Below, piece after piece: positions 9,428 through 19,323 of a DNA stretch of 64,000 nt; the first letter of the stretch is position 1; every line of letters starts with the position of its first letter. The stretch comes from Nocardioides iriomotensis (GTDB lineage: Bacteria; Actinomycetota; Actinomycetes; Propionibacteriales; Nocardioidaceae). Position numbers and translations under genes: made by a program. A model generated the notes under the pieces. The model worked only from the letters and a program-made list of their open reading frames with translations, ran no database searches and was not told the origin of the DNA. The stretch is taken from positions 186,001-250,000 of the forward strand of contig NZ_SDPU01000021.1 in NCBI RefSeq assembly GCF_004168035.1. The letters run 5' to 3'.

Positions 9428-9544
9428 CACCGGCGGTCAGATCGGGCCATTCATGAAGATTTCGTTGCCTGCCCGGGTCAGCCCTACCGATTCCGTTGTC
9501 GCCTCGTTAGGGTTTCGACCAAGACCGACACGGCACGAGATGGG

Positions 9545-10984
9545 ATGGGCATGGCTGACAAGGCGTTCCGCAACGTGATCAACGGCGAGCTGGTCGACGC
9601 CGCCTCCGGCGAGACCTACGACGTCCTCGACCCGACCACCGGCGAGGTCTACGCGACCGCCCCGATGTCCGGCAAGGAGGACCTCGACCGCGCCTACGCC
9701 GCCGCCGACAAGGCGTTCCCGGGCTGGGGCGGCAGCACCCCGCAGGACCGCTCCAACGCGCTGCTCAAGCTGGCCGACGCCATCGAGTCCCGCGTCGAGG
9801 AGATCAACGCCGTCGAGTGCAAGGACACCGGCAAGCCGCTCGGCCTGACGATGTCGGAGGAGATGCCCTACGCCTCCGACCACTTCCGCTTCTTCGCCGG
9901 CGCGGCGCGCGTGCTCGAGGGCCGGTCGGCCGGCGAGTACATGGCCGACCACACGTCGTACGTACGACGCGAGCCGATCGGCGTCGTCGGCCAGGTGACG
10001 CCGTGGAACTACCCGCTGCTGATGATGATCTGGAAGGTCGCGCCGGCCCTCGCCGCCGGCAACACCGTCGTGCTGAAGCCGTCCGACACCACCCCGGCCT
10101 CCTCGACGCTGCTCGCCGAGATCGCCGCGGAGTTCCTGCCGCCGGGTGTCCTCAACGTCGTGTGCGGCGACCGCGACACCGGCCGCGCGCTGGTCGAGCA
10201 CCCGACGCCGCAGATGGTCGCCATCACCGGCTCTGTGCGCGCCGGCATGGAGGTCGCGAAGTCCGCGGCCACCGACCTCAAGAAGGTGCACCTCGAGCTC
10301 GGCGGCAAGGCGCCGGTGATCGTGTTCGACGACGCCGACATCGCCTCGGCCGCGCAGTCGATCGCCGAGGCCGGCTACTTCAACGCCGGCCAGGACTGCA
10401 CCGCCGCGACGCGCGTGCTCGCCGGCCCCGGTGCCCACGCCGACTTCGTGGCCGCGCTCACCGAGGCGGCCAAGGGCATCCGCACCGGCATGCCCGACGA
10501 CGAGGACGTGCTCTACGGCCCGCTCAACAACACCAACCAGCTCGAGCGGGTCGCCGGGATGGTCGACCGGCTGCCCGACCACGCGAGCCTCGAGACCGGC
10601 GGCGCGCGGCAGGGCGACAAGGGCTACTTCTACGAGCCGACCGTGCTGTCCGGCCTCAAGCAGGACGACGAGCAGATCCAGACCGAGATCTTCGGCCCGG
10701 TCATCACCGTGCAGAAGTTCTCCGACGAGGCCGAGGCGCTGGCCTGGGCCAACGGCGTGCAGTACGGCCTCGCCTCCAGCGTGTGGACCAAGGACCACGG
10801 GCGCGCGATGCGGATGTCCAACAAGCTCGACTTCGGCTGCGTCTGGGTCAACACCCACATCCCGTTCATCTCCGAGATGCCGCACGGAGGGTTCAAGCAC
10901 AGCGGGTACGGCAAGGACCTGTCGATGTACGGGCTGGAGGACTACACCCGCATCAAGCACGTCATGCACTACGTCGGGGAGTGA
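9545..10984 (+). CDS. Aldehyde dehydrogenase (aminobutyraldehyde dehydrogenase type)
   Basis: A 479-residue NAD(P)-dependent aldehyde dehydrogenase. TPWNYPLLMMIWKVAPALAAGN is the cofactor-pocket region, LELGGKAP carries the catalytic general-base glutamate and FNAGQDCTAATRV the nucleophilic cysteine. The sequence resembles gamma-aminobutyraldehyde and betaine-aldehyde dehydrogenases. In the order aminotransferase, aldehyde dehydrogenase, GABA transaminase, it would oxidise 4-aminobutyraldehyde to GABA. ATG 9545 and ATG 9551 are both possible starts. A TAGGGT -10-like box lies at 9508-9513, about 30 bases upstream. The saccharopine-dehydrogenase-like gene follows after three bases, so the two are co-transcribed. 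Confidence 0.9.
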   Translation: MGMADKAFRNVINGELVDAASGETYDVLDPTTGEVYATAPMSGKEDLDRAYAAADKAFPGWGGSTPQDRSNALLKLADAIESRVEEINAVECKDTGKPLGLTMSEEMPYASDHFRFFAGAARVLEGRSAGEYMADHTSYVRREPIGVVGQVTPWNYPLLMMIWKVAPALAAGNTVVLKPSDTTPASSTLLAEIAAEFLPPGVLNVVCGDRDTGRALVEHPTPQMVAITGSVRAGMEVAKSAATDLKKVHLELGGKAPVIVFDDADIASAAQSIAEAGYFNAGQDCTAATRVLAGPGAHADFVAALTEAAKGIRTGMPDDEDVLYGPLNNTNQLERVAGMVDRLPDHASLETGGARQGDKGYFYEPTVLSGLKQDDEQIQTEIFGPVITVQKFSDEAEALAWANGVQYGLASSVWTKDHGRAMRMSNKLDFGCVWVNTHIPFISEMPHGGFKHSGYGKDLSMYGLEDYTRIKHVMHYVGE

Positions 10985-10987
10985 GAG

Positions 10988-12199
10988 GTGCGCATCCTCC
11001 TCGTCGGCGCCGGCGGCGTCGGCTCGGCCTTCGCCGCCATCGCGTCCAGGCGTGACTTCTTCGAGCAGATCGTCGTCGCCGACTACGACCAGGGCCGTGC
11101 CGAGCGTGCCGCCGAGGCCGACCCCCGGTTCGTGGCCGCCCAGGTCGACGCCTCGTCGGCAGAGTCGGTCGAGCGGCTCGTGCGGAAGCACGGCGTCACG
11201 CACGTGATGAACGCCGTCGACCCGGTCTTCGACATGCCGATCTTCGACGGCGCCTTCGCCGCCGGGGCCGACTACCTCGACATGGCGATGTCGCTGAGCA
11301 AGCCGCACCCCGAGACGCCGTACGAGACGCCGGGGGTGAAGCTCGGCGACGAGCAGTTCGCCAAGGCGGGGGAGTGGGAGGCCGCCGGCCGCCTGGCCCT
11401 CGTCGGCATCGGCGTCGAGCCCGGGCTGTCCGACGTCTTCGCGCGGTACGCCGCAGACCACCTGTTCAGCGACATCGACGAGCTCGGCACCCGCGACGGC
11501 GCCAACCTCGTCGTCACCGACGACGACGGCAACGAGATCTTCGCGCCGTCGTTCTCGATGTGGACCACGATCGAGGAGTGCCTCAACCCGCCGGTGGTGT
11601 GGGAGAAGGGCGAGTGGCACACGACCCCGCCGTTCAGCGAGCCGGAGGTCTTCGACTTCCCCGAGGGGATCGGGCCGGTCGAGTGCGTCAACGTGGAGCA
11701 CGAGGAGGTGCTCCTCATGCCGCGCTGGGTGGACTGCCGGAGGGCGACGTTCAAGTACGGCCTCGGCGACGAGTTCATCAACATCCTCAAGGTGCTGCAC
11801 ACGCTGGGCCTCGACCGCACCGACAAGGTGCGCGTCAAGGGCGTCGAGGTCAGCCCGCGCGACGTCGTGGCGGCCGTGCTGCCCGACCCGGCGACCGTCG
11901 GTCCGCGGATGAAGGGCAAGACCTGCGCCGGCCTCTGGGTCACCGGCACGGGCAAGGACGGCGCCCCGCGCTCGACGTACCTGTACCACGTGGTCGACAA
12001 CGAGTGGTCGATGCGCGAGTACGGCCACCAGTGCGTGGTCTGGCAGACCGCGGTCAACCCCGTGGTCGCGCTCGAGCTGCTGGCCAACGGCACCTGGTCC
12101 GGCGCCGGAGTCCTCGGGCCGGAGGCGTTCGACGCGCAACCGTTCCTCGACCTGCTCACGGCCTACGGGTCGCCCTGGGGGATCAAGGAGCTCGCGTGA
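10988..12199 (+). CDS. Saccharopine-dehydrogenase family oxidoreductase
   Basis: A 403-residue protein with an N-terminal Rossmann domain (RILLVGAGGVGSAFAAIA) and the saccharopine-dehydrogenase/carboxynorspermidine-synthase fold behind it. Relatives reductively condense an amine with an aldehyde, or catalyse the reverse reaction, in lysine or polyamine metabolism. GTG 10988 lies three bases after the aldehyde dehydrogenase stop. Its TGA overlaps the GTG of the VOC protein (GTGA), so the three genes form one operon. The actual substrate is unknown; polyamine chemistry is inferred from the neighbours only. Confidence 0.82.
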   Translation: MRILLVGAGGVGSAFAAIASRRDFFEQIVVADYDQGRAERAAEADPRFVAAQVDASSAESVERLVRKHGVTHVMNAVDPVFDMPIFDGAFAAGADYLDMAMSLSKPHPETPYETPGVKLGDEQFAKAGEWEAAGRLALVGIGVEPGLSDVFARYAADHLFSDIDELGTRDGANLVVTDDDGNEIFAPSFSMWTTIEECLNPPVVWEKGEWHTTPPFSEPEVFDFPEGIGPVECVNVEHEEVLLMPRWVDCRRATFKYGLGDEFINILKVLHTLGLDRTDKVRVKGVEVSPRDVVAAVLPDPATVGPRMKGKTCAGLWVTGTGKDGAPRSTYLYHVVDNEWSMREYGHQCVVWQTAVNPVVALELLANGTWSGAGVLGPEAFDAQPFLDLLTAYGSPWGIKELA

Positions 12200-12567
12200 C
12201 CGAGCGGACCGTCCCGATCCTGCCGAGCCGCGACCTCGCGGAGACGCTGGAGTTCTGGGGGCGGCTCGGGTTCGAGAGCGTCGGGGAGCCGCCGGAGACC
12301 TACGGCTACTGCATCCTGCGCCGCGGCGACCTGCACCTGCACTTCTACGCCGACCCGGGCGTGGACCCCCTGACCACGGCGTTCAGCTGCTACGCGTACG
12401 TCGACGACGCCCAGGCGCTGCACGACGAGTGGGCGCGGCTGGTCGACCCCGACCCGCCGACGGGCAGCCGGATCATGCCGCCGGTGGACACCGACTACGG
12501 CATCCGGGAGTTCGCGGTCGTCGACCGCAGCGGCAACCTGCTGCGCGTCGGGTCGTTCGTCAGCTGA
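12196..12567 (+). CDS. VOC-family (bleomycin-resistance/glyoxalase-like) protein
   Basis: A 123-residue protein of the vicinal-oxygen-chelate superfamily. It starts [27 protein letters not shown], the usual beta-alpha-beta opening; [11 protein letters not shown] and [17 protein letters not shown] supply the paired module and a final ligand-type residue. Length fits bleomycin-resistance-type proteins, which bind drugs or small metabolites as dimers. The GTG start overlaps the preceding stop by four bases. Its end overlaps the end of the convergent small membrane protein by eight bases. The ligand is unknown. Confidence 0.83.
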   Translation: MTERTVPILPSRDLAETLEFWGRLGFESVGEPPETYGYCILRRGDLHLHFYADPGVDPLTTAFSCYAYVDDAQALHDEWARLVDPDPPTGSRIMPPVDTDYGIREFAVVDRSGNLLRVGSFVS

Positions 12568-12856
12568 ACGGGTTGGTCCACCAGCCGAGGTCGACGGCCC
12601 TCACCTCGGGGTTGCGCGCGTCCCAGCAGCTCCAGTGCGGGTCGGCGTCGGGCCAGCTGACCCAGTCGAGGCGGTAGGACCGGAAGTTGCCCCCGGCGTA
12701 CTCGTTGCACTCGTCAGCCGCGGCCCGCTCCATGCCCGGCGCCACCATCGGGCCGTAGAAGTAGATGGCCGCCGCGAGCAGCACGAAGATCACGACCAGC
12801 ATCGACCGGACGGACCGGGTCGACAGGCCGGACTGACCCACAGCGGAAACGCCCAC
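12560..12856 (-). CDS. Small membrane-anchored protein, unknown function
   Basis: A 98-residue protein with one hydrophobic segment ([18 protein letters not shown], about residues 18-35) and a short, probably exported, C-terminal domain. That domain contains two cysteines (DECNEYAGG and WSCWD) that could form a disulfide, and many tryptophans. GTG 12856 was chosen because a perfect AGGAGG lies seven bases upstream; an in-frame start further upstream at 12916 has no such site. A TACCCT -10-like box precedes the ribosome-binding site. No family is recognised. Confidence 0.65.
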   Translation of the reverse strand: MGVSAVGQSGLSTRSVRSMLVVIFVLLAAAIYFYGPMVAPGMERAAADECNEYAGGNFRSYRLDWVSWPDADPHWSCWDARNPEVRAVDLGWWTNPFS

Positions 12857-12928
12857 GCTCCTACCTCCTGGCAGAAGGGTAGGGACTGCACGCCCGATTC
12901 GCCGGGAAACGCGCAATCGGTCGGCAGG

Positions 12929-14287
12929 TCAGGCGGTGGCGGCGAACGCCTCCGCGACCACGTCGAACGCCTCCTCGAGCAGCGGCTCGGGCATCACCAG
13001 CGGCGGCAGGAACCGCAGCACGTTGCCGTAGGTGCCGCAGGTGAGTGTCACGACACCCTGCTGGTGGCAGTGCGCGGAGATCCGGCCGGCACGGACGGGC
13101 TCGGGGGAGTGCCCGTCCGTGCCGACGATCTCGACCGCGACCATGGCCCCCCGGCCGCGGACGTCTCCGACGCAGGCGTGCTCCTCGCGGATCTCGCCCA
13201 GCCTGCGCGTCATCACCTCGCCGAGCCGGCGTGCGGCCGCGGCGAGGTCGTTCTTCTGCATCGTCTCGATGGCACCGAGCGCCGCCGCGCACGCGACCGG
13301 GTTGCCGCCGTAGGTGCCGCCCAGGCCACCGACGTGCACGGCGTCCATGATCTCGGCGCGGCCGGTCACGGCGGCCAGCGGGAAGCCGCCGGCGATGCCC
13401 TTGGCGGTGGTCACCAGGTCGGGCACGACGCCCTCGTGGTCGCAGGCGAACCAGTCGCCGGTGCGGCAGAAGCCGGTCTGGATCTCGTCGGCGACCAGGA
13501 CGATCCCCGACTGCTCGGTCCACTCCCGCAGCCGCGGCAGGAACCCGTCGGCGGGTACGACGAAGCCACCCTCGCCGAGGATCGGCTCGATCACCAGGCA
13601 GGAGAGGTTCGCGGCGCCGACCTGCTTCTCCAGCACGTCGATCGTGCGCTCCGCGGCCTGCTCGCCGGTGATCGGCGCCGGCTCGCGGAACGGGTAGGAC
13701 ATCGGCGCGCGGTAGACCTCACCGGCGAACGGGCCGAACGAGTGCTTGTAGGGCATGTTCTTCGCGGTCATCGCCATCGTCAGGTTGGTGCGCCCGTGGT
13801 AGGCGTGGTCGACCACCGCGACCGCCTGCCGGCCGGTGAAGGCACGGGCGATCTTGACGGCGTTCTCGACGGCCTCGGCGCCGGAGTTGAGCAGCGCGGA
13901 CTTCTTCGCGTGCGTGCCCGGCGTCAGCTCGCCGAGCTTCTCCGCGACGTCGACGTAGCCGTCGTACGGCGTGACCATGAAGCAGGTGTGCGTGAACGCC
14001 GCGACCTGCTCGCTGACCCGCTCGACGACGGCCGGGGCGCTGTTGCCGACGCTGGTCACGGCGATGCCGGAGGCGAGGTCGATCAGCGAGTTGCCGTCGG
14101 CGTCGACCAGGACGCCGCCCCCGGCGGCCTCGACGAACACCGGCAGCGTGGTGCCGACCCCCGCGGCGACGTGCTCCTGACGGCGGGCGAACTTGGCCCG
14201 CGACACGGGACCGGGGATCTCGGTGACGAGCCGCCGCTCCTGCGGGAGCCCGGGCCCTCCGGCGGCGTGGTCTGCGGCGTCGGTCAT
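12929..14287 (-). CDS. gabT: 4-aminobutyrate--2-oxoglutarate transaminase
   Basis: A 452-residue class III aminotransferase. [20 protein letters not shown] carries the PLP-contacting aspartate and [15 protein letters not shown] the PLP lysine; [18 protein letters not shown] and [12 protein letters not shown] are classic GabT blocks. It would transfer the amino group of GABA to 2-oxoglutarate, giving succinate semialdehyde. ATG 14287 lies six bases after a TACGCT -10 box (14294-14299), so the transcript is probably leaderless. It closes the amine-catabolism stretch that starts with the PotB/PotC permeases. No succinate-semialdehyde dehydrogenase partner other than the aldehyde dehydrogenase at 9545 is in the window. 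Confidence 0.9.
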   Translation of the reverse strand: MTDAADHAAGGPGLPQERRLVTEIPGPVSRAKFARRQEHVAAGVGTTLPVFVEAAGGGVLVDADGNSLIDLASGIAVTSVGNSAPAVVERVSEQVAAFTHTCFMVTPYDGYVDVAEKLGELTPGTHAKKSALLNSGAEAVENAVKIARAFTGRQAVAVVDHAYHGRTNLTMAMTAKNMPYKHSFGPFAGEVYRAPMSYPFREPAPITGEQAAERTIDVLEKQVGAANLSCLVIEPILGEGGFVVPADGFLPRLREWTEQSGIVLVADEIQTGFCRTGDWFACDHEGVVPDLVTTAKGIAGGFPLAAVTGRAEIMDAVHVGGLGGTYGGNPVACAAALGAIETMQKNDLAAAARRLGEVMTRRLGEIREEHACVGDVRGRGAMVAVEIVGTDGHSPEPVRAGRISAHCHQQGVVTLTCGTYGNVLRFLPPLVMPEPLLEEAFDVVAEAFAATA

Positions 14288-14428
14288 GGGGGCAGCGTAG
14301 GCCAGGGCCGCGGCGAGCCGCTACGGATCCCGGACGGATTTCTGCCGGCCTCGGACGAAAACCGCGGTGTAGACCACCGTCGGCGAGCGAATCCGTGTCG
14401 GTTGCCACGACTCGGGCAGGATGGTGCG

Positions 14429-15529
14429 GTGACTTCCGCAGCCGCTCGCCCCCGTGACGTCGTGATCCTGGGCTCCACCGGGTCCGTGGGCACCCAGGCG
14501 CTGGAGCTGGTGCGCCGCCACCCCGACCGGTTCCGGGTCGTCGGCCTGACCGCCGGCGGCGGCAACAAGGACCTGTTCGCGGAGCAGGTCCGCGAGCTCT
14601 CCCCGGCGTTCGCCGACCTCGGGGAGGAGGCGTCTATCGCGGCGGCCGCGATGGAGTGCGACGTCGTGCTCAACGGGATCTCCGGCGCGGTCGGCCTGCG
14701 CCCGACGGTCGCGGCGCTCGAGGCCGGCAACACGCTCGCCCTGGCCAACAAGGAGTCGCTGATCATCGGCGGTCCCGTGGTCACCACGCTCGCCAAGCCC
14801 GACCAGATCGTGCCCGTCGACAGCGAGCACAGCGCGCTGGCCCAGTGCCTGCGCGGCGGCCGCTTCGACGAGGTACGACGGCTCGTCCTCACCGCCAGCG
14901 GTGGGCCGTTCCGCGGGCGGAGCCGCGACGAGCTGCACGACGTGACGCCGGCGCAGGCACTGGCGCACCCGACCTGGTCGATGGGCCCGCTGGTCACGAT
15001 CAACTCGGCGACGCTGGTCAACAAGGGTCTCGAGGTGATCGAGGCGCACCTGCTGTTCAACCTGCCCTTCGAGCGGATCGACGTGGTCGTGCACCCGACG
15101 TCGGTCGTGCACTCGATGGTCGAGTTCGACGACGGCTCGACGCTGGCCCAGGCCAGCCCGCCGTCGATGCTGATCCCGATCGCGCTCGGGCTGGCCTGGC
15201 CCGACCGCGTGCCGCACGCCGCGCCCGGCATGGACTGGACCCGGCCGGAGACCTGGCAGTTCTTCCCGCTCGACGACGAGGCCTTCCCGGCCGTGGCGCT
15301 GGCGCGCCGCGCGGGCAGCCTGGGCGGCACCGCCCCGGCCGTCTACAACGCCGCCAACGAGGTGTGCGTCCAGGCGTTCCTCGACGGTGAGATCAGGTTC
15401 ACCGACATCGTCCCCACCATCGAGCGCGTGCTCGCCGCCCACGACGTACCCTCGAACATGACGGACCTGACCGTCGACGACGTACTCGCCGCGGACGCCT
15501 GGGCGCGCGACCGCGCCGCCGCTGCCTGA
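14429..15529 (+). CDS. dxr: 1-deoxy-D-xylulose-5-phosphate reductoisomerase
   Basis: Converts 1-deoxy-D-xylulose 5-phosphate to 2-C-methyl-D-erythritol 4-phosphate with NADPH in the MEP isoprenoid pathway. The Rossmann motif [15 protein letters not shown] is at the N-terminus. [18 protein letters not shown] (metal-binding D and E), [15 protein letters not shown] and [10 protein letters not shown] are all intact. The protein has 366 residues, whereas typical Dxr is about 385-410. The shortfall is in the N-terminal NADPH domain, where the stretch between AEQVREL and DVVLNGISG is only about 20 residues. GTG 14429 lies six bases after a CAGGAT -10 box (14417-14422), which supports a leaderless start. 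It is followed by rseP and ispG. Confidence 0.93.
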   Translation: MTSAAARPRDVVILGSTGSVGTQALELVRRHPDRFRVVGLTAGGGNKDLFAEQVRELSPAFADLGEEASIAAAAMECDVVLNGISGAVGLRPTVAALEAGNTLALANKESLIIGGPVVTTLAKPDQIVPVDSEHSALAQCLRGGRFDEVRRLVLTASGGPFRGRSRDELHDVTPAQALAHPTWSMGPLVTINSATLVNKGLEVIEAHLLFNLPFERIDVVVHPTSVVHSMVEFDDGSTLAQASPPSMLIPIALGLAWPDRVPHAAPGMDWTRPETWQFFPLDDEAFPAVALARRAGSLGGTAPAVYNAANEVCVQAFLDGEIRFTDIVPTIERVLAAHDVPSNMTDLTVDDVLAADAWARDRAAAA

Positions 15530-15552
15530 CCGCCCGAGAAGGACCTGTCCCG

Positions 15553-16875
15553 ATGCTGACCGTGCTCATGTACACGCTGGGCGTGCTGCTGTTCGTGGTC
15601 GGCATCGCCGTGTCCATCGGGCTGCACGAGGTCGGCCACCTGTACCCCGCCAAGAAGTTCGGCGTGAAGGTCACCCAGTACTTCGTCGGCTTCGGCCGCA
15701 CGCTGTGGTCGACCCGCCGCGGCGAGACGGAGTACGGCGTCAAGGCGGTCCCGCTCGGCGGCTACGTCAAGCTCGTCGGCATGCTCCCGCCCGGGCGCGA
15801 GGACAAGGTCGACGCCGAGGGACGTCTCAAGGTCCGCAAGTCCAACACCGGCATGTTCACCCAGGTGATCAGCGACGCCCGCGCGGCGGAGTACGAGCTG
15901 GTCGAGCCGGGCGACGAGGACCGCCTCTTCTACAAGCTGCCGTGGTGGAAGAAGGTCATCGTCATGGCCGGCGGGCCGACGGTGAACCTCGTCCTCGCCT
16001 TCATCTGCTTCAGCATCCTGTTCATGGGCCACGGCACCCTCGGCACGACCGTCGACGAGGTGTCCGACTGTGTCGTCGCCGCCAAGCCCGGCGTGACCAA
16101 GGTCCGGGCCTGCAGGGACACCGACCCGGTCGCACCGGCCAAGGAGGCCGGGCTGCAGCCGGGCGACAGGATCACCGCGCTGAACGGCGAGGAGGTCACC
16201 GCCTGGGACCAGGTCACCACGCTGATCCGCGCCAACGCCGGCGGCCGCATGGAGATCTCGTTCGTGCGCGACGGCGAGCCGATGACGGCGGTGACCAACA
16301 CCCGCGTGTCCGACCGGCCCTCGCTCACCGACCGCGACGAGGTGGAGAAGGTCGGGTTCCTCGGCGTCGTCCCGACCAGCAACCTGGTCCGCCAGGGCCC
16401 CGGGTACGTCGTCACCACGATGGCCGCGAACACCCGGGACACCATCCAGGCGATCGGCTCGCTCCCGGTGAAGCTCTACCACGTCGGCCGTGCCGCGGTC
16501 GGCCTCGAGGAGCGCGCCGACGACAGCCCGATGAGCGTGGTCGGCGCGAGCCGGGCGGCCGGCCAGGTCACCTCCGCCCACCAGGTCCCGCTGGTCGACC
16601 GGCTGTTCTGGATCGTCGGGATGCTGGGCGCGCTCAACCTGTTCCTCGGCATGTTCAACTTCGTGCCGCTGCTCCCGCTCGACGGCGGGCACATCGCCGG
16701 CGCGCTCTACGAAGCCGCGCGCCGCGGCGTGGCGCGGGTCTTCCGCCGGCCCGACCCCGGCTACTTCGACACCGCCAAGCTGCTGCCGGTCGCCTACGTC
16801 ATGGCCGGCGCCATCGCGGTGATGAGCGTGGTGCTCATCTACGCAGACATCGTCGTCCCCGTGCAGGTCGGCTGA
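15553..16875 (+). CDS. rseP: Site-2 intramembrane metalloprotease (RseP/Rip1-like)
   Basis: A 440-residue integral membrane zinc protease. The first helix holds HEVGH ([15 protein letters not shown], HExxH zinc motif), a PDZ domain occupies roughly residues 185-275 ([18 protein letters not shown]), and a late helix has the third ligand in [12 protein letters not shown]. Such proteases cleave membrane-anchored anti-sigma factors and other single-pass proteins. Placement between dxr and ispG is the usual actinobacterial order. Whether the membrane protein encoded beside the ECF sigma gene at 19.3 kb is a substrate is an open question. Confidence 0.93.
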   Translation: MLTVLMYTLGVLLFVVGIAVSIGLHEVGHLYPAKKFGVKVTQYFVGFGRTLWSTRRGETEYGVKAVPLGGYVKLVGMLPPGREDKVDAEGRLKVRKSNTGMFTQVISDARAAEYELVEPGDEDRLFYKLPWWKKVIVMAGGPTVNLVLAFICFSILFMGHGTLGTTVDEVSDCVVAAKPGVTKVRACRDTDPVAPAKEAGLQPGDRITALNGEEVTAWDQVTTLIRANAGGRMEISFVRDGEPMTAVTNTRVSDRPSLTDRDEVEKVGFLGVVPTSNLVRQGPGYVVTTMAANTRDTIQAIGSLPVKLYHVGRAAVGLEERADDSPMSVVGASRAAGQVTSAHQVPLVDRLFWIVGMLGALNLFLGMFNFVPLLPLDGGHIAGALYEAARRGVARVFRRPDPGYFDTAKLLPVAYVMAGAIAVMSVVLIYADIVVPVQVG

Positions 16876-16919
16876 CCCCGTACCTCGACCGTCCCGACCG
16901 ACCTTTCGAAAGGAACCCC

Positions 16920-18080
16920 GTGACCTCGATCGACCTGGGCATGCCCGCCGCGCCGCCGCCGGTGCTCGCGCCGCGCCGGAAGTCTCGCCAGATCAAGGTG
17001 GGCAAGGTCCTCGTCGGGGGCGACGCGCCCGTGTCGGTGCAGTCGATGACCACGACGCTCACCGCCGACGTCAACACCACGCTGCAGCAGATCGCCGAGC
17101 TCACCGCGTCCGGCTGCGACATCGTGCGCGTGGCCTGCCCCTCGCAGGACGACGCCGACGCGCTGCCGCAGATCGCGCAGCACTCGCAGATCCCGGTCAT
17201 CGCCGACATCCACTTCCAGCCGAAGTACGTCTTCGCCGCGATCGACGCCGGCTGCGCCGCCGTCCGCGTGAACCCCGGCAACATCCGCAAGTTCGACGAC
17301 CAGGTCAAGGAGATCGCGGCCGCCGCGAAGGACCGCGGCACCTCGATCCGGATCGGCGTCAACGCCGGCTCGCTCGACAAGCGGCTGCTGGAGAAGTACG
17401 GCAAGGCGACCCCCGAGGCCCTCGTCGAGTCGGCCGTCTGGGAGGCGTCGCTGTTCGAGGAGCACGGCTTCCACGACTTCAAGATCTCGGTCAAGCACAA
17501 CGACCCGGTCGTGATGGTGCAGGCCTACGAGATGCTCGCCGAGCGCGGCGACTGGCCGCTGCACCTCGGCGTCACCGAGGCCGGGCCGGCGTTCCAGGGC
17601 ACGATCAAGTCGTCCGTCGCCTTCGGCGCGCTGTTGGCCAAGGGCATCGGAGACACGATCCGGGTGTCGCTGTCCGCGCCGCCGGTCGAGGAGGTCAAGG
17701 TCGGCCTGCAGATCCTGGAGTCGCTGAACCTCCGCCCGCGCCGGCTCGAGATCGTCTCCTGCCCGTCGTGCGGCCGCGCCCAGGTCGACGTCTACAAGCT
17801 CGCCGACGAGGTGACCGCCGGTCTCGAGGGGCTCGAGGTGCCGCTGCGCGTCGCCGTCATGGGCTGCGTCGTCAACGGGCCGGGCGAGGCCCGCGAGGCC
17901 GACCTCGGCGTGGCGTCCGGCAACGGCAAGGGCCAGATCTTCGTCAAGGGCGAGGTCATCAAGACCGTTCCCGAGTCGAAGATCGTGGAGACCCTGATCG
18001 AGGAGGCCATGCGGATCGCCGAGGAGATGGGCGAGCCTGTCGACGGCGAGGGTGGCGGTGCCACCGTCTCCGTCGGCTGA
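16920..18080 (+). CDS. ispG: 4-hydroxy-3-methylbut-2-en-1-yl diphosphate synthase
   Basis: A 386-residue iron-sulfur enzyme of the MEP pathway that makes HMBPP from methylerythritol cyclodiphosphate. The N-terminal TIM barrel contains [15 protein letters not shown] and [12 protein letters not shown]. The C-terminal cluster domain has [10 protein letters not shown] and [10 protein letters not shown], giving the three cysteine ligands of the [4Fe-4S] cluster. GTG 16920 is preceded by a GAAAGGA ribosome-binding site at 16909-16915. The start of the following MFS gene lies inside its last codons. Together with dxr it supplies two isoprenoid steps in one cluster. Confidence 0.95.
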   Translation: MTSIDLGMPAAPPPVLAPRRKSRQIKVGKVLVGGDAPVSVQSMTTTLTADVNTTLQQIAELTASGCDIVRVACPSQDDADALPQIAQHSQIPVIADIHFQPKYVFAAIDAGCAAVRVNPGNIRKFDDQVKEIAAAAKDRGTSIRIGVNAGSLDKRLLEKYGKATPEALVESAVWEASLFEEHGFHDFKISVKHNDPVVMVQAYEMLAERGDWPLHLGVTEAGPAFQGTIKSSVAFGALLAKGIGDTIRVSLSAPPVEEVKVGLQILESLNLRPRRLEIVSCPSCGRAQVDVYKLADEVTAGLEGLEVPLRVAVMGCVVNGPGEAREADLGVASGNGKGQIFVKGEVIKTVPESKIVETLIEEAMRIAEEMGEPVDGEGGGATVSVG

Positions 18081-19323
18081 CGCCGCGGTCCCGCTGCCGC
18101 TGCTGCGGGACCACGACTTCCTCAGGTACGTCGCCGCACGCGGGCTCTCGCTCGTCGGCACCATCACGACCCTGATCGCGCTGCCGGTGCTGGTCTACCG
18201 GCTCAGCGGCTCGGCGTCGCTCACCGCGCTCGTCACCGCGCTGGAGGCGGCGCCGTACCTGCTGTTCGGTCTGCTCGCGGGCGCCTTCGGCGACCGCTGG
18301 AACCGCCGCGTCACGATGGTGCGCGCGGACCTGCTCGGCGCGGCGCTGCTCGCCAGCGTGCCCGTCGCGCACTGGCTCGACGTGCTCACCGTGCCGCACA
18401 TCCTCGCCGTCGCGTTCCTCGGCCCGACCCTCGCCGTGTTCTTCGACGGCGCCGCCTTCGGGGCGCTGCCGACGCTGGTCGGGCGCGGCCGCGTCGCGCA
18501 GGCGAACTCCTACGTGTGGACGGTGCAGAACCTCGCCGAGATCGTGGTGCCCTCCCTCGTGGGCCTCGCGCTGGCGTTCGCGCACCCGGCGACGCTGCTC
18601 ACCCTGGACGCGCTCAGCTTCGCGGCGTCGGCGCTGCTGCTCGCCGGCATCGCCCGGCCGCTCCAGGACGACACCCGGGTGCGCAAGCCGCTGTCGCTGC
18701 GCGGGATCGGCGAGGACATCGGCGAGGGCCTCGGCTACCTCTGGCGGCACCCCGGCATCCGCACGATGACGATCGTCGGGTTCACCCAGTGCGTGGCCGG
18801 GGGCGGCTTCGTGTCGCTGATGGTCGTTTGGTCCGACCGGCAGCTCGACATCGGCACCGAGGGGCTGCGCTTCGGCATCGTCTACGGGTCGTGGGCGATC
18901 GGCAGCATCGTCGCCTCGCTGTCGCTGCCGCGCCTCCTGCGGGGTACGACGCCCGCCCGGGTCACGCTCGTCGCGCTGCCGTTCTCGGCGGCGCTCGGCG
19001 TGCTCACCCCGATCTGGACGGACTGGCGGCTCGGCGCGCTCTCCCTGCTGGTGTGGAGCGTCTTCTACACGACCGTCGTCATCAACTCGATCTCCTACCG
19101 CCAGGAGGTCACGCCCGAGCACCTGCTCGGCCGGGTCAACACCGCGGGCCGGATGCTGTCGTGGGGCGTCGGGTGGACCGGTGGGGCGTTCCTCGCGGGT
19201 GCGCTGGCGAGCACGCTCGGGGTGCAGGCCACGATGTTCGCCTGCACCGCCGCGTCGTTCGTCGGGGTGCTCGTCGCCTGGACCTCACCGCTCGCGCGTG
19301 CCCGACAGCTGGCGGTTGAGTGA
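18052..19323 (+). CDS. MFS transporter (EntS/MFS_3-like)
   Basis: A polytopic protein of up to 423 residues with about 12 transmembrane helices, of the MFS_3/enterobactin-exporter type. [22 protein letters not shown] is the signature loop between helices 2 and 3, and [21 protein letters not shown] lies in the second half. The GTG at 18052 overlaps ispG by 29 bases; a second GTG two codons on is equally possible. Its 3' end overlaps the 3' end of the convergent membrane-protein gene by 39 bases. The substrate is unknown; drug or siderophore export is typical for the family. Confidence 0.85.
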   Translation: MAVPPSPSADAAVPLPLLRDHDFLRYVAARGLSLVGTITTLIALPVLVYRLSGSASLTALVTALEAAPYLLFGLLAGAFGDRWNRRVTMVRADLLGAALLASVPVAHWLDVLTVPHILAVAFLGPTLAVFFDGAAFGALPTLVGRGRVAQANSYVWTVQNLAEIVVPSLVGLALAFAHPATLLTLDALSFAASALLLAGIARPLQDDTRVRKPLSLRGIGEDIGEGLGYLWRHPGIRTMTIVGFTQCVAGGGFVSLMVVWSDRQLDIGTEGLRFGIVYGSWAIGSIVASLSLPRLLRGTTPARVTLVALPFSAALGVLTPIWTDWRLGALSLLVWSVFYTTVVINSISYRQEVTPEHLLGRVNTAGRMLSWGVGWTGGAFLAGALASTLGVQATMFACTAASFVGVLVAWTSPLARARQLAVE

